Origin: Vitellaria paradoxa
Taxonomy: Eukaryota > Streptophyta > Magnoliopsida > Ericales > Sapotaceae
Direction: 5' to 3'
Assembly: GCA_019916065.1 (NCBI GenBank)
Contig: CM034240.1
Location: forward strand, 47,726,238-47,790,237
DNA: 64,000 nt
Shown here: in pieces, positions 1-11,139 of the stretch
Layout of the letters: each line of letters opens with the position of its first letter
How positions within the stretch are numbered: position 1 is the stretch's first letter
Position numbers and translations under genes: made by a program
The notes under the pieces: model-generated
Told to the model about the DNA's origin: nothing
Seen by the model: only the letters and a program-made list of their open reading frames with translations
Databases searched by the model: none

Positions 1-352
1 CCCGCGTCATCTTTCATCTGATCTAATTGTTATTTAATGATTTCATCTCTAATAAATTACCATTGAAGGTTTTAAAAATCTTCTGAGTTAGAAAGCATCA
101 CTTGAGTTGGTGTCCAAACTTCATGCTATTTGAAAATTTCTTGACTTGATTGGACCATTTCTTCACAATTATGACTGGAAATGTGTGGATTTATTGGTAG
201 TTTATGCTCAAATTGATATGTTCTTTTGATACTTTATCACTGTATTTTCTGATCCAGTTGACAATAAACAGTGTTCAGAAGAGTTGTATTTGTTGTTGTT
301 GTTGTTGTTGTTGTAAGATTTTGTTTATTTAATCATTTTGCTCTCATTTCAG

Positions 353-3300
353 ATTTATGCTCTCACTAAGGAAAGGGATACATTACGTAGAGAGCAGAGT
401 AAAAAGAGTGATGCCGCTGCTCTTTTGAAGGAGAAAGATGAAATAATCAGTCAAGTTATGGCTGAAGGTGTGAAATTCATTTCTGAATAGGTTTATTTTA
501 TATTCTAGTTGTTCATGTGCTGTGTAATGGTGCTTTGAAAGCTGTATTTGTTTGTTTAGGGCAGAGTGGCATTAATGAGGTTTGTCTTAACTCCTAAGAC
601 AATCAAGAATAAGCAACTTCTAGGAAGGGATGCATTGTTGGTTGGTGCACAGTTATATTATCAAGTTCAGATTTATTAATAACCTGAGGAAAGGGTTGGG
701 ATCTGAAGTTGTGGTGATCTTTGTTGGACGAGTCTAAACAAATACAACACTTGGGGGCTATGTTTAATTGTAGTATTAGAGCACGGGATTGGGATGTGCA
801 ATCCGTGGGGCCCAGTGTATCTTGCGTGTGGTGTGCTAAAATTACTGTGGATATATCCTATAAAATGGCGGACATGGCATCCCTGGTGGGGTGGGGGATG
901 TGGTATATTGACTCCAGTGAGGTCGGATTGGCATCCAAAGGTCTAAAATTATCTCTCATCAAATCTCCTATCAAATCACGTCCTTTTTGGCTTCACGCTG
1001 CTCCTGTTGGCCTTGGCATCTGCCGTAACTAGAGAGGAACTTAGCTTGCGATTCCACGTAAAAGAATAATTCCATCCTATATCCAATCCCATAAAATATC
1101 TTATGGTATTACTTATCCCCCAAATCATATCCCCTCAATCAAACATAGTCTTGGTGTCTAATGAACAAGTGAGAGATTAATTTGGTAAATTGGCATCCAC
1201 AGAGCCAACTAAATATGCATCTTGACATGAACATTGAATTCCATTTTTCATGTAATTTGAGGAGGCAAGTGTGGCTCTTATTGGTCTATAAACTTGTGGC
1301 TTGAATCACCTTTCACACGTTTTTGCTGACAAGCTTGTGTGAGGTCCAAACCCTAAAAAATCCCATTGAGAGGTGTGCTTGGCCTCATCTATCATCTTTC
1401 AATGATTTGAGAATCGGTCTATAGTGCATGAATTTAGTGGATTTTGAAAATTTTATGTGCTAGTTTGTAGACAAATGTTGACTGATTGAGGGAGAGATGT
1501 TTGTAATTGTAACATCCAATAAACATTAAGTATGAAACTGACTTTGGTAACTTATTTTCTGTTTCAACCTCTTGAGAAATTTTTAATCTGATTTCAAATA
1601 CTTGCCAATATGTAGAATGTCTATCTCTACTGACGATTTATAGGGCTTCCTTTTGTGCTGATCATGTTTGATGATATTCATAATTCATCCCAGGGGAGGA
1701 GCTCTCAAAGAAGCAAGCTGCTCAAGAATCTCAGATTAGGAAATTAAGGGCACAGGTATACAAACTGATCTTCTGAGTTTCTGATTATTGAGAAACTGAT
1801 CCTGTTGCTGTGAGCCTGTGACACCTTTTGCTAATTTAATAAAATCTCACTTCTTTAATGGAAGCTAGGTCAGAGAGCTTGAAGAAGAGAAGAAAGGACT
1901 GACTACAAAGTTACAGGTAATTGAACTGTCAATGCTTTCTATCTAACCATTAAGTTTTGTGGTAGATGTTTTTGAACAAAAAATGTATTTTTATCATTAG
2001 GTATTATGAATGATGTGGACCTACTAATTTAGAATTATTAACCGTGCATTCAGCTTTGCTGGACCAAAATTTGCCATATAAGTTGACAAGTTTATCCTCA
2101 TGAAGTTTTGGGTGGTCTACATGATGTTTATTTTGTACTATGTGCATATCTTGCTTTGTCCTTGTGTTACCTTAGGAGGTAAAACACTCTCCAAATTTTC
2201 TCTCTCTTTCTCAGCTGTCATCTTTGCTTCCCAAAGATTTTATACAAAGTTTTTAGTCCTCCCCTTCATGATTTCATGGAAATTAAGATTGCTAAGGGGA
2301 ATTGTAAAACATGTCACAGCTTGAATTGAAGGGCAATTTTTTCTTTTCAACTTTTAGAATTATTCAGCTGAATTGGAGGGCAAGTTCTATGATCATGCAA
2401 TGATTGCCCAAATGCTTGACCGTTTGATCATCTTTGAACGAGTAACACCTTTGTAAATTCAAGGATAGCCTTAGTACTTGTTTTCACTTGTTTGGAATGC
2501 AAAGTTGACCTCGTTGATACTGCCCTGTAGTTTCTTGGAATTTAAGGGTACTTGTCAGGACTATTATCTTAGGATGTAAAATTATGTTTTGGTTGTTTCT
2601 TGATTTTCTCCTTTTCCACCTCCTGTCTTTTGTAATGTATTCTTACCAAATATGATGGACAATGTTTCCAGCTGTCTTATTAATCTGTCTAATGAGGCTC
2701 TCAGGTTTGTTTTATGTTAAGAGCTTGCTGGAAGTGTAGCCAATAGAATTTCGGCCACCAATATTTTGAGCGTCCTTAATTTTGATCTCATTGCATTTGT
2801 TGTTGGTGAGATGTTGAAGGCACTTGTGCAGAATCAGAAAGGAGACATGTTAAACCCCCTTTAATGACTAGAAGGACAAATGTTCACTTGAATTGCTGAT
2901 TGATTTTTCATCTCATTCTTATTGCCTTCCATATTTGGTCACAATGATGAAATTTCTGTATGTTAGTCTTATCCAGAGTGAAACATTGACCTTGCTGGTT
3001 ACAGCACTCATATATATATATATATATATATTTAATGGCATGCCCTTTCTTTGTTCCATTCTCAGGTAGAGGAGAATAAAGTAGAGAGTATAAAGAGGGA
3101 TAAGGCAGCAACTGAGAAATTGCTGCAAGAAACAATAGAAAAACACCAGGCGGAACTTGCTGCCCAAAAAGAATTCTATACAAATGCTTTGAGTGCAGCC
3201 AAGGAAGCTGAGGCATTGGCAGAAGCACGGGCCAATAGTGAAGCCAGAACTGAACTGGAAAGGCGTCTAAGAGAGGCAGAGGAGCGTGAAACTATGCTAG

Positions 3301-6300
3301 TCCAGGCACTTGAAGAACTGAGGCAAACTCTTAGTAGAACGGAGCAGCAGGTCCTATTTGAAGTAATTGAGGTTGCATGTTTTGTTATTAACCTGCAATT
3401 TGTTTTTCTTAATTCCCCCCCCCCCCCCCATGTTGCAGGCTGTCTTTAGAGAAGAAATGCTACGTAGAGACATTGAAGATCTTCAAAAACGATATCAAGT
3501 ATGTTGAGTTTCATCTGGTTGACATTTACCATAAAGTTCGTTTCAAGTTATTTTCCATATACATTTAGTCTATTCTAATCAATAGTTTTCAATATGATGC
3601 AATATGGTTTTTACTTGCATCCAGGCAAGTGAGCGTCGGTGTGAGGAGTTGGTTACCCAAGTTCCTGAATCTACTAGGCCTCTTCTAAGGCAGATTGAAG
3701 CCATGCAGGTATGCGTCTATGTCACACATATATGTTTATCCTTGAAGAGTGGGAGTTATATGCAGTAAACTAGTTCACTTACTATTTCTTTGGTATAATT
3801 TGGTTTGACTCCTTTCTCTATTGGTAATAGGAGACAACTGCAAGAAGGGCCGAAGCTTGGGCTGCTGTTGAGAGATCCCTAAACTCACGGCTTCAGGTTT
3901 CCAGAAATTATATATCTCTCTCTCTCTCATCTTTGTATTTTAGACTTGTCTGTATTCTCTAAAATTTGAATCTGTAGGAAGCAGAAGCCAAGACTGCAGC
4001 TGCAGAAGAAAGAGAGCGTTCTGTAAACGAAAGGTTATCTCAAACCTTATCTCGAATTAATGTCCTTGAAGCTCAGGTTATTCTCTTTCCTGTGACTGTA
4101 ATTGGTGTTATTGATGGATTCCTATCATAATTCCTAGCTTACATGAGCAAGACGTTGCAGATTTCATGTCTTAGAGCTGAGCAGACGCAGTTAAGTCGGT
4201 CCCTTGAAAAGGAGAGACAGAGAGCAGCAGAGAATAGGCAGGAGTATCTTGCAGCAAAGGAGGAAGCTGACACTCAAGAAGGCCGTGTTTCCCAGCTTGA
4301 AGAAGAAATTAGGGAGCTCAGGAGGAAACACAAGGAGGAGTTTCAAGAAGCACTTACACACCGGGAACTTTTGCAGCAGGTAGTGATGTAGCACAATGGA
4401 ACAAGAACATAAAGAACAAGAACAAATACTATAACTAAACAAATGATCACAATCTCAATTCAATTTCATTAAAAAACTGCCAATCCCTTACAATTCCTAA
4501 CCTTTATATAGGCTAGGGCTGAAATCAAATAACAATCCCTAAAATCAAGTAATGAAATAAAATAAAATAAAATCTCACCATCTAAGGAAAGTGAATAAAA
4601 TTAACTCCCGAAAATTCTCAATTCTTAAATAAGCATATCCAATTCATATTGCGTTCCCGCTGAGATTATTTGAAATAGAAACGCTCATCATGGTCCCCAT
4701 CAGTAGTACCTCTAATTATTGTGTTCCTTCCTTGATCTCTGACAGGATTAATCTGTCAATTGTCTACTCAAGCCATGGTGGTGCTAACAGTATGCAATGT
4801 ACACTAATTAATGACAAGTCTTAAATTCTCAGTACTTCACTGGCCATGATGAAAATCTCCTTCTAATTTTAATTTTTACCCTGTAGAATGACTAAAGCTC
4901 TTAATTTTGTACTTTTCTCCGAACAAATTGCAGCCTTTTATGTTTTTGATTGTGTATCATTTGACATGGTTTTTTTAATTAGTGTCAGGGTCATGAATTC
5001 TTTCTGGTTTGTTCTACTTTTGAAGTTAATTAGAAGGGTATTTGCTGCTGATCTTAAAATTATGGTCTAATACTTAATTTATCGAGTCCACTGATTAATG
5101 CAGTTCTATAGAGATTGTTGGGATCACCGTATTAAGGGTGATATTAGCTAAGTGTGCACTTTCTGCTGAACAAAATTATACTTCTTTAATCACCTCCATA
5201 AAAGTTGAGGTCCCTTTAGATTTTTTATTTTTTTCCCTGATTTATTTTCCCTTTTATGTCTTCTAACAAGAAGTGTCTCAATAGTTTTATGGCAATAGAA
5301 TCTCCAGTCACATGCTACTCCTGGGTGCAAAAAATTGGAAATACAAAAAAGAAACCAAAGTACTGCACTGAGTTGTAATAACTCTGTGGAAAAACGTTTT
5401 TGTGATCTTAGTAAAGTAAAAAGGATGGTACTAGAAAATCTTTTCTGAGATTGTCCAGTAGTTTTATACTGAAACGATTTAAGTACTGGAATCGTGGATA
5501 ATTACTTAAGCTTTTGTATCACATCTTCAGTCTGGATGATTGACAGTTTGTACATTTTTCGATATATTGTTAATTATCCATCTCATGGACAAGTTTCCTG
5601 AATATGTTATTCATAATTTACCAGGAGATTGATAGGGAGAAAGCTGCTCGGTTGGAACTAGAAAGAACTGCTCGCCTTCAGCCTTCCACCGTTTCTGACC
5701 AAAGTCCAATAACAAGACAAAAATCTGGCTTGGACAATGGTAATGTTTCCGGAATTGTTTCATTTAATATTATTGCTCTTCCTTGTTTATTCCTCTTACG
5801 TAATCACTGATTTGTACAGGAAATTTAACCCGCAAACTTTCAAGTGCTAGTAGTTTAAGCAGTATGGAGGAAAGTTTTTTTCTGCAAGCATCTTTAGACT
5901 CCTCTGACAGTGCCTTTGACCGGAGAAATCTTGGAGAGATGGCTGTGAGTCCATACTTCATGAAGAGCATGACTCCAAGTGCTTTTGAAGCTACCCTTCG
6001 TCAAAAGGAGGGTGAACTTGCGTCTTACATGTCTAGACTGGTATGGAGAATCATATGTTGGGTTTAACACTATTTGACACATGATGTAGGTCGAAGTGTA
6101 GTTTTCACTGTTCCATTGCAGTGATTGCACCCTGCAGATCTGAGTGTACACTATTTCTTTTGGTCATACGTGACTATTATTTGGTTTATTGTCATAACTC
6201 GTTTTGTCACCCATCCTTTTTTTCTTTTCTCGTCAGTTCTCATTAATTACTTGTTCACTGTCTGCTCCAGGCATCTATGGAATCTATTCGTGACTCTCTT

Positions 6301-7423
6301 GCAGAGGAGTTGGTTAAAATGACTGAACAGGCACATTCTTGTCCATTACCAGTCTGATTATCTCTTGTATATTTTTTCTGATGGCTTATGTTTTTGCAGT
6401 GTGAGAAATTAAGGGCGGAGGCTTCTATGCTGCCTGGCATCCAGGCAGAGTTAGAAGCACTAAGGAGGCGGCACTCTGCAGCATTGGAGCTAATGGGTGA
6501 ACGTGATGAGGAGGTACATTAATTTCACACAGTTCTTCATTGCCATGGTGGCCAAGGGAATCCAGACAGAATTTATCAACATGAATTGTGCAATGTCAAT
6601 AGTTTTTAGTAATAAAATTGTTAATTTAAATCGATACGGCATGTTTAGCATGCCTGATACCCCCAGAAATGTCCACCCAAAATCTGAAAGTTATAGCATG
6701 CCACGTATCATGGAGAGTGTTAGATTCCAAGGGATAGTTTAAGCAGGACCTTTTAGATGCCTTTGAAATGAATATCCAAAAACTTTTAGGAACCCCGTCA
6801 TTTTTTTATCATAGAAATCTTCTTAAATCTTTATTGTTTTCTTCCCATAAAACCAAAGGATGGAACTCCCTTGGCTTCTTGTTTTTCGTTTGAGGATTGT
6901 TAAATGGGGTATCCATTCCTTTCGGGGTTTAAAGCTCCAATCAAATTTGATATTGACTTATTTGCCTAGGTATACAAGAAAGAAATACTCTCTTTGATGG
7001 CCAAGAAGTTAGAGAAAAGAACTTCAAATTATGTGACAGGCAATCCTATTCTAATATAGTACACCCATTTTTAGACTTCTTGTTTTTATCCCTCACAAGG
7101 AGCATCATGCTTCACTAGTACTAAAACATGTTTGTATGGTAGCAACAGTAATAATAGAATCTGTGCAAAAGAAAATTTGTGTATGTAATTCTGATATGTG
7201 AATTTTTTTTTTTTTTTTAGCTGGAAGAACTCCGTGCAGATATTGTGGACTTGAAGGAGATGTATAGAGAACAAGTTAACTTGCTCGTAAATAAGGTATG
7301 GCATTCTGCAATAAACTTTTACGTATTAATTCTTCAAAGAAAGTAGTTATCCTTCTCAACAGCTGTGTGCATCTTTTTCCGCAGATCCAGATATTGAGTT
7401 CATCTTTGGGCACCTCAGCATGA
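353..7423 (+). CDS. GC5: Golgin candidate 5 / TMF-like Golgi coiled-coil protein, C-terminal part
   Basis: Exons: 353-467, 1694-1755, 1869-1916, 3066-3350, 3439-3498, 3625-3708, 3831-3896, 3978-4076, 4161-4379, 5625-5739, 5820-6040, 6271-6330, 6400-6513, 7221-7295, 7385-7423 (TGA). They join in one frame and encode about 553 residues; the 5' exons lie left of the window. The product is almost entirely charged heptad coiled coil (ALTKERDTLRREQ, EEIRELRRKHKEEF), with a Ser-rich break around KLSSASSLSSMEESF. It ends in the conserved TMF-type C-terminal block (SMTPSAFEATLRQKEGEL, ELEALRRRHSAALELMGERD, LEELRADIVDLKEMYREQV). Family knowledge: TMF/GC5 proteins sit on Golgi membranes, bind Rab GTPases and tether vesicles; Arabidopsis GC5 is about 950 residues. 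Odd points: one intron starts with GC (6331), and a solo LTR sits 4 bases inside the intron after exon 4161-4379. No frameshift was seen. Confidence 0.93.
751..1155. mobile_element. Putative MITE in a golgin intron
   Basis: The segment lies in the 1.2-kb intron after exon 353-467. Its ends are inverted copies of CTATGTTTRATTG: left at 759-770, right (reverse complement) at about 1137-1147, both preceded by a G-rich stretch. The interior also has partly inverted GGGATTGG / CCAATCCC motifs. No coding capacity is recognisable; the 103-codon open frame inside it has no family resemblance. The target duplication is not clear, so the superfamily is left open and the ends are approximate. Confidence 0.5.
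3010..3031. repeat. (TA)n microsatellite
   Basis: About eleven TA units in the golgin intron before exon 3066-3350. A (TTG)n tract of about eight units occurs at 291-314 in the intron upstream of exon 353-467. Confidence 0.95.
4384..4702 (-). mobile_element. Solo LTR of a retrotransposon, antisense to the golgin gene
   Basis: A 319-bp block begins TGATG and ends CATCA, the TG...CA ends expected of an LTR. It is flanked by the 4-bp direct repeat GTAG (4380-4383 and 4703-4706). On the minus strand it carries a clear TATA box (CTATATAAAGG, + strand about 4501-4511), followed by about 120 bases of putative R/U5 sequence. No internal retroviral-type coding sequence, primer binding site or second LTR is adjacent, so it fits a solo LTR left by recombination. 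It interrupts the golgin intron only 4 bases after exon 4161-4379. Confidence 0.72.
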
Positions 7424-8291
7424 TAAAAGTGACTTCTCAGATGGTTGCTTCCATCTCGTATTCATATGAGTGGTACAATTTATATGTACGATCAAAAATG
7501 TTTTTTTTTTTTTTTTTCAATATCTTTTTGATCCATTTTATACTTTTTTAAGTGGCTAGACTGCCAATATGTTGAAGTACCTTATCAAATTATGTGTTGC
7601 AATTCATGATGGGATGTTGTATAGCATGAGTGTCCACACGGCTGGTTTAAGCTTCACTTTTTCTGATTGAGTTTTTCACTGTCAGTTTTTATTATATGGA
7701 CAGGCACCATATTTGTAAATTAAATTGTGACAAAAGGGGCAGGTGCTATTTGTGTATTTTTGGGGTACTATTTTTTTGCCTACTTGCTTTTTTTGTTCTA
7801 TTTGCATGAAAATAATTTTATACTCAAATAGTTTCTGAAAGATGGGAAACAAACTCTGGTATTAAGCACACCCTACTCTAAAAGTTTAAGCACCTTGTCA
7901 CTGATGGAAGTTTAGTAGCAGCTTAAATGGCAAGTTTTGGCCCTGTATACTGTCTTTGGGAAAACAACGGCCTTTGAATACATTTTGCTATCAGAATAAT
8001 CGGCTCCGTGGACTTGTGCTTTGAAACAAATAAGAGCAGAAGAAGAAAAAACAAAAAAATGAAATAGAAAACTGGAAAAAGGTAGGGCAAGAGTTTGCCA
8101 ATTGGGTAAAAGTAAAAGAATTCGAAAATGAAAAGGGGCCACAAATAATGATGGGTTGTTATATTTATTTATTTATTTATTTTTATTTTTATCCTTTTTT
8201 TATTTGTTTGGCAAGAACTTCAAAAATCTAATATTTCCATCCTAAAAGGGGAAACCGGGCAGGGTATCGAAGGTTTAAAGAATAAGGTTTA

Positions 8292-8448
8292 GGGGTTGTT
8301 TAGTTGAAAAAAAGTTGAGGAAAAAGTACAATAAAAGTATAAAGATATGACATAAAGGTGATATGTATTAAAATTTTATTGAAGTAAGGATCAAAAAGTA
8401 ATTAAAGTTTAGTGACTTTTGGTATTTTTGGGTCGGTTAAACAGGCCC
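8292..8448 (+). mobile_element. MITE family A, copy 1 (PIF/Harbinger-like)
   Basis: A 157-bp element flanked on both sides by TTA (8289-8291 and 8449-8451), the target duplication typical of PIF/Harbinger MITEs. Its ends are imperfect inverted repeats: GGGGTTGTTTAGTTGA against GGGCCTGTTTAACCGA. The interior (AAAAAGTACAATAAAAGTAT, then GATATGACATAAAGGTGATA) recurs at 50726-50882 and, inverted, at about 24869-25018. Confidence 0.78.
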
Positions 8449-8645
8449 TTAAAGAATAAAGCTAGCGAGGCTTGAAACTCTGGATCACTTGTTGATTAAT
8501 TAAGAAAGGCCCTAACCGTGATGAATAAAATGGTAGCTGATTAATAAGAATAATATTAGGTAATTATTTACTTCACGACTCCAAACCAAACCCACTCCCC
8601 CTAAAAAAAGAAAAAAAAAAGAGTTTGATATTGCATGTACCATTT

Positions 8646-9333
8646 AGGGGTGCAATTGAGACAGATTAAGTCGAGGTAGGAATTAATTAAGTTCATTTCC
8701 AATTTAAAGTATCATGTTAGTCATAAAAGAGGGTCAAGTTAACTTTAATCTTATGCCTATATAAACTTGTTTTTTTATACACCTCAGGGTTTAGGGCTCT
8801 GGCTCGACCCACGATATGATCTCGATCGATTTTGATCTTAAAAATTTAATTTTGTTTCTATTTTTTCAATTATTTACTTACATTATATCAAAATGAACAA
8901 TAGATATGAATATTTTTATGACATTGAGGGTGGGAACTCAATTATTTCCCTTCATTCATGGTTTAAAATCTCAAGGTTTTACGAATATATAATAATAATT
9001 AATAGAATTTATTTATTTTTAAGGCCAATTGGTTAGTTATGTTATTTTAAGTTTAAATTATAATTAATTTTATTTTTAAAAAATACTTTAAAAATACATA
9101 AAATTAATGAATTTGGGTCAAGGTTAAGGTTTGAAAGACTTGAAACTAACTCAGTTTTCAAATGGGCAACTAGAACTAACTCAAACCAAAGTAGCTCAGC
9201 TTGATTTCTAAATTGAGTCTATGTCATGCTTATGGTTCGGTCATATTTAAAATTCATTGGATTATTGCTAATTTGGTTTCTTATCTGATTGAACTCGAGT
9301 TAATCGAGATTAATTTGGTTTAAGTTTACCCTA
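8646..9333. mobile_element. Possible degenerate terminal-inverted-repeat element
   Basis: Left end TAGGGGTGCAATTGAG and right end GGTTTAAGTTTACCCTA are imperfect inverted copies. The interior contains many variants of AACTCAA/TTGAGTT-type words in both directions. No coding sequence is seen. The evidence is compositional and end-based only. Confidence 0.35.
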
Positions 9334-10203
9334 GTATTTTTTTCATTGAAAAATTAACAAATTGACTAGAAATTAAAATTTCATTTTTCTCATACAAAAT
9401 TTTACCTAATATCATACACAGATGTATACATGGGTGACTTCTAGTGTTTTTACTTCTCCATCAAAGGTTGATGCAATTTATAGGATAACTTATCTACAGT
9501 AGAAATTTGACTTCTAGATTTATCAGTGTACCTTCACTCGTCAAGTTGCATCCTTGGAAGGGTGTAAATGGGTGCTATAAAGGTTTTTAAGTTTGGTTTA
9601 TAAATTTTACTAAATTTAAAAATGTACTTAAATTTTAAAATTAAACTGAGTTTAAAATTAAATAAATTATAAATTATGTTTAAGTTTAATTTACTTTCAT
9701 AACTAATCAATCTCATATAAATTTTTAAGTTGTGTTTGGATCAAAAATTTGTTGAAAAGAAAAAGAGATTTAAAATCATTCTTCAATTTTAGTATCTGAT
9801 AAAAAATTAAAAAAAACGTAGAATTTAATGTATTAAAAATAATTAAATTGAAAAAATAATTTTATTAATAAATATTTTTATTTTATTTTATTAATTTGCT
9901 CATAAAATTATGCATTTGAAATTTAATTTTTTTTCTTTGCTTCTACATTTTTCTTTCCCGCCAAATCGTCACGGGTTATGTATTCAATTTAAATTCATGA
10001 CAAGCCTGCCAATAACCCCCTCCGCCTGATACAAATATCCCGGGAAGAAATGACGTGTCATCATGAAAGTAACTGCAGAAGCAGGAAATCTCCATGAATC
10101 AAAAAGCACCGGATTAAAATTTCCATCTCCAGCATGTAGCCAGCCTTCACAGGTATCCGTCTCGAAGTTCTCGTAGAGGTCTCGAAGCTTTCTTGTAATC
10201 TCT

Positions 10204-11106
10204 TTGCCTTCTTCCATGAACAGAGAGAGAAAGAGAGAGAGAGAGAGAGAGCGACTCTTCTCTCTAACCGTTTTCGAGATTTTCGCCCCAGATTTCCTTT
10301 TCTTCAGTCGTACTCATTGGCGACCTCGATCGATTTCGCTCCTGGCGCATTGTAGCCGCTTCGCACGGACTCTGTGTTGCTTCCATTGCGAGTTCTCTCC
10401 CTTCGAATTTTAGATCGGCTTCGATTCCAAATCTCTCGAATAAGGTAATGATCTTCGATTATTCTCAGTCTCCCTCTATCTATGGATTGGATCCGAAAAG
10501 AGCGCTTGAATTCCATCTTCTTCTCTATATTTATGCGTAACTGAGAATGTATATATGTGAATACGTACATGTATATGTGTAATCGTAGTGTATATACGTG
10601 TCACAGAGTGAGCTTCAATTAGACTCCTATACAAATTTCTATAACCCCTCCACCCTTCTCAGAGATCAGAAATGGATCGGCGTACTGTTTTCAATTTTTT
10701 TTTTTTTTGTCACCCTCTGAACTTCATGAAATCGCTCTCTGTGTATAATAGTTATGCAATGCATACGATCGGGCTGGAATGTGTTGGACAGTAGTGTTTG
10801 CTGTGATGAACTTTTGATTTAAGTAATTATCTGATACATCTATGAAGCTCTTTGTTTTATTTAATAATAATAATTTTTTTTTTGGGGGGGGCGGGGTGGG
10901 GTTCAGCATGTGTAGTTGGCCTATTTTGCCAACTTTTACCTCTAGTCTGGCGCAAAATCTAACTAATTCAACTGAAATATAAAACCAGAACTGTTTTTGA
11001 CAATTCATTTTATTTGCTTATTGCCTTTTGTGTACGACAGATCAACAACTCATTAGTGGAATGTGGAAAAGCATGATGGTTGATTGATTAGTGGTTGTTC
11101 TGGCAG
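10204..11106 (+). promoter_or_regulatory. 5' leader exon and leader intron of the hexose transporter gene
   Basis: A (GA)n tract (10222-10251) is followed by a C/T-rich leader running to 10444. There AATAAG is followed by a good donor (GTAATG at 10445), and TGGCAG at 11101-11106 is the matching acceptor, 33 bases before the ATG at 11140. Leader introns are common in plant housekeeping genes. The transcription start is not visible; the leader limits are inferred. Confidence 0.55.
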
Positions 11107-11139
11107 GGTTAATTACGGACTATTTTGTCATATTTGGGA

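Larger units (their letters stand above)
7424..10200. other. Intergenic region between golgin and hexose transporter genes
   Basis: This holds the 3' UTR of the golgin gene (exact poly(A) site not determined), then AT-rich DNA without a supportable gene. It contains a 157-bp MITE (8292-8448) and a possible older terminal-inverted-repeat element at about 8646-9333. The segment 9400-9960 is AT-rich with no recognisable element. The transporter promoter should lie just before 10200. Confidence 0.6.

Noticed and set aside
721..1032. 103-codon open frame in a golgin intron
   Set aside because: It lies inside a MITE-like block with inverted ends, has no recognisable domain and does not join the golgin frame.
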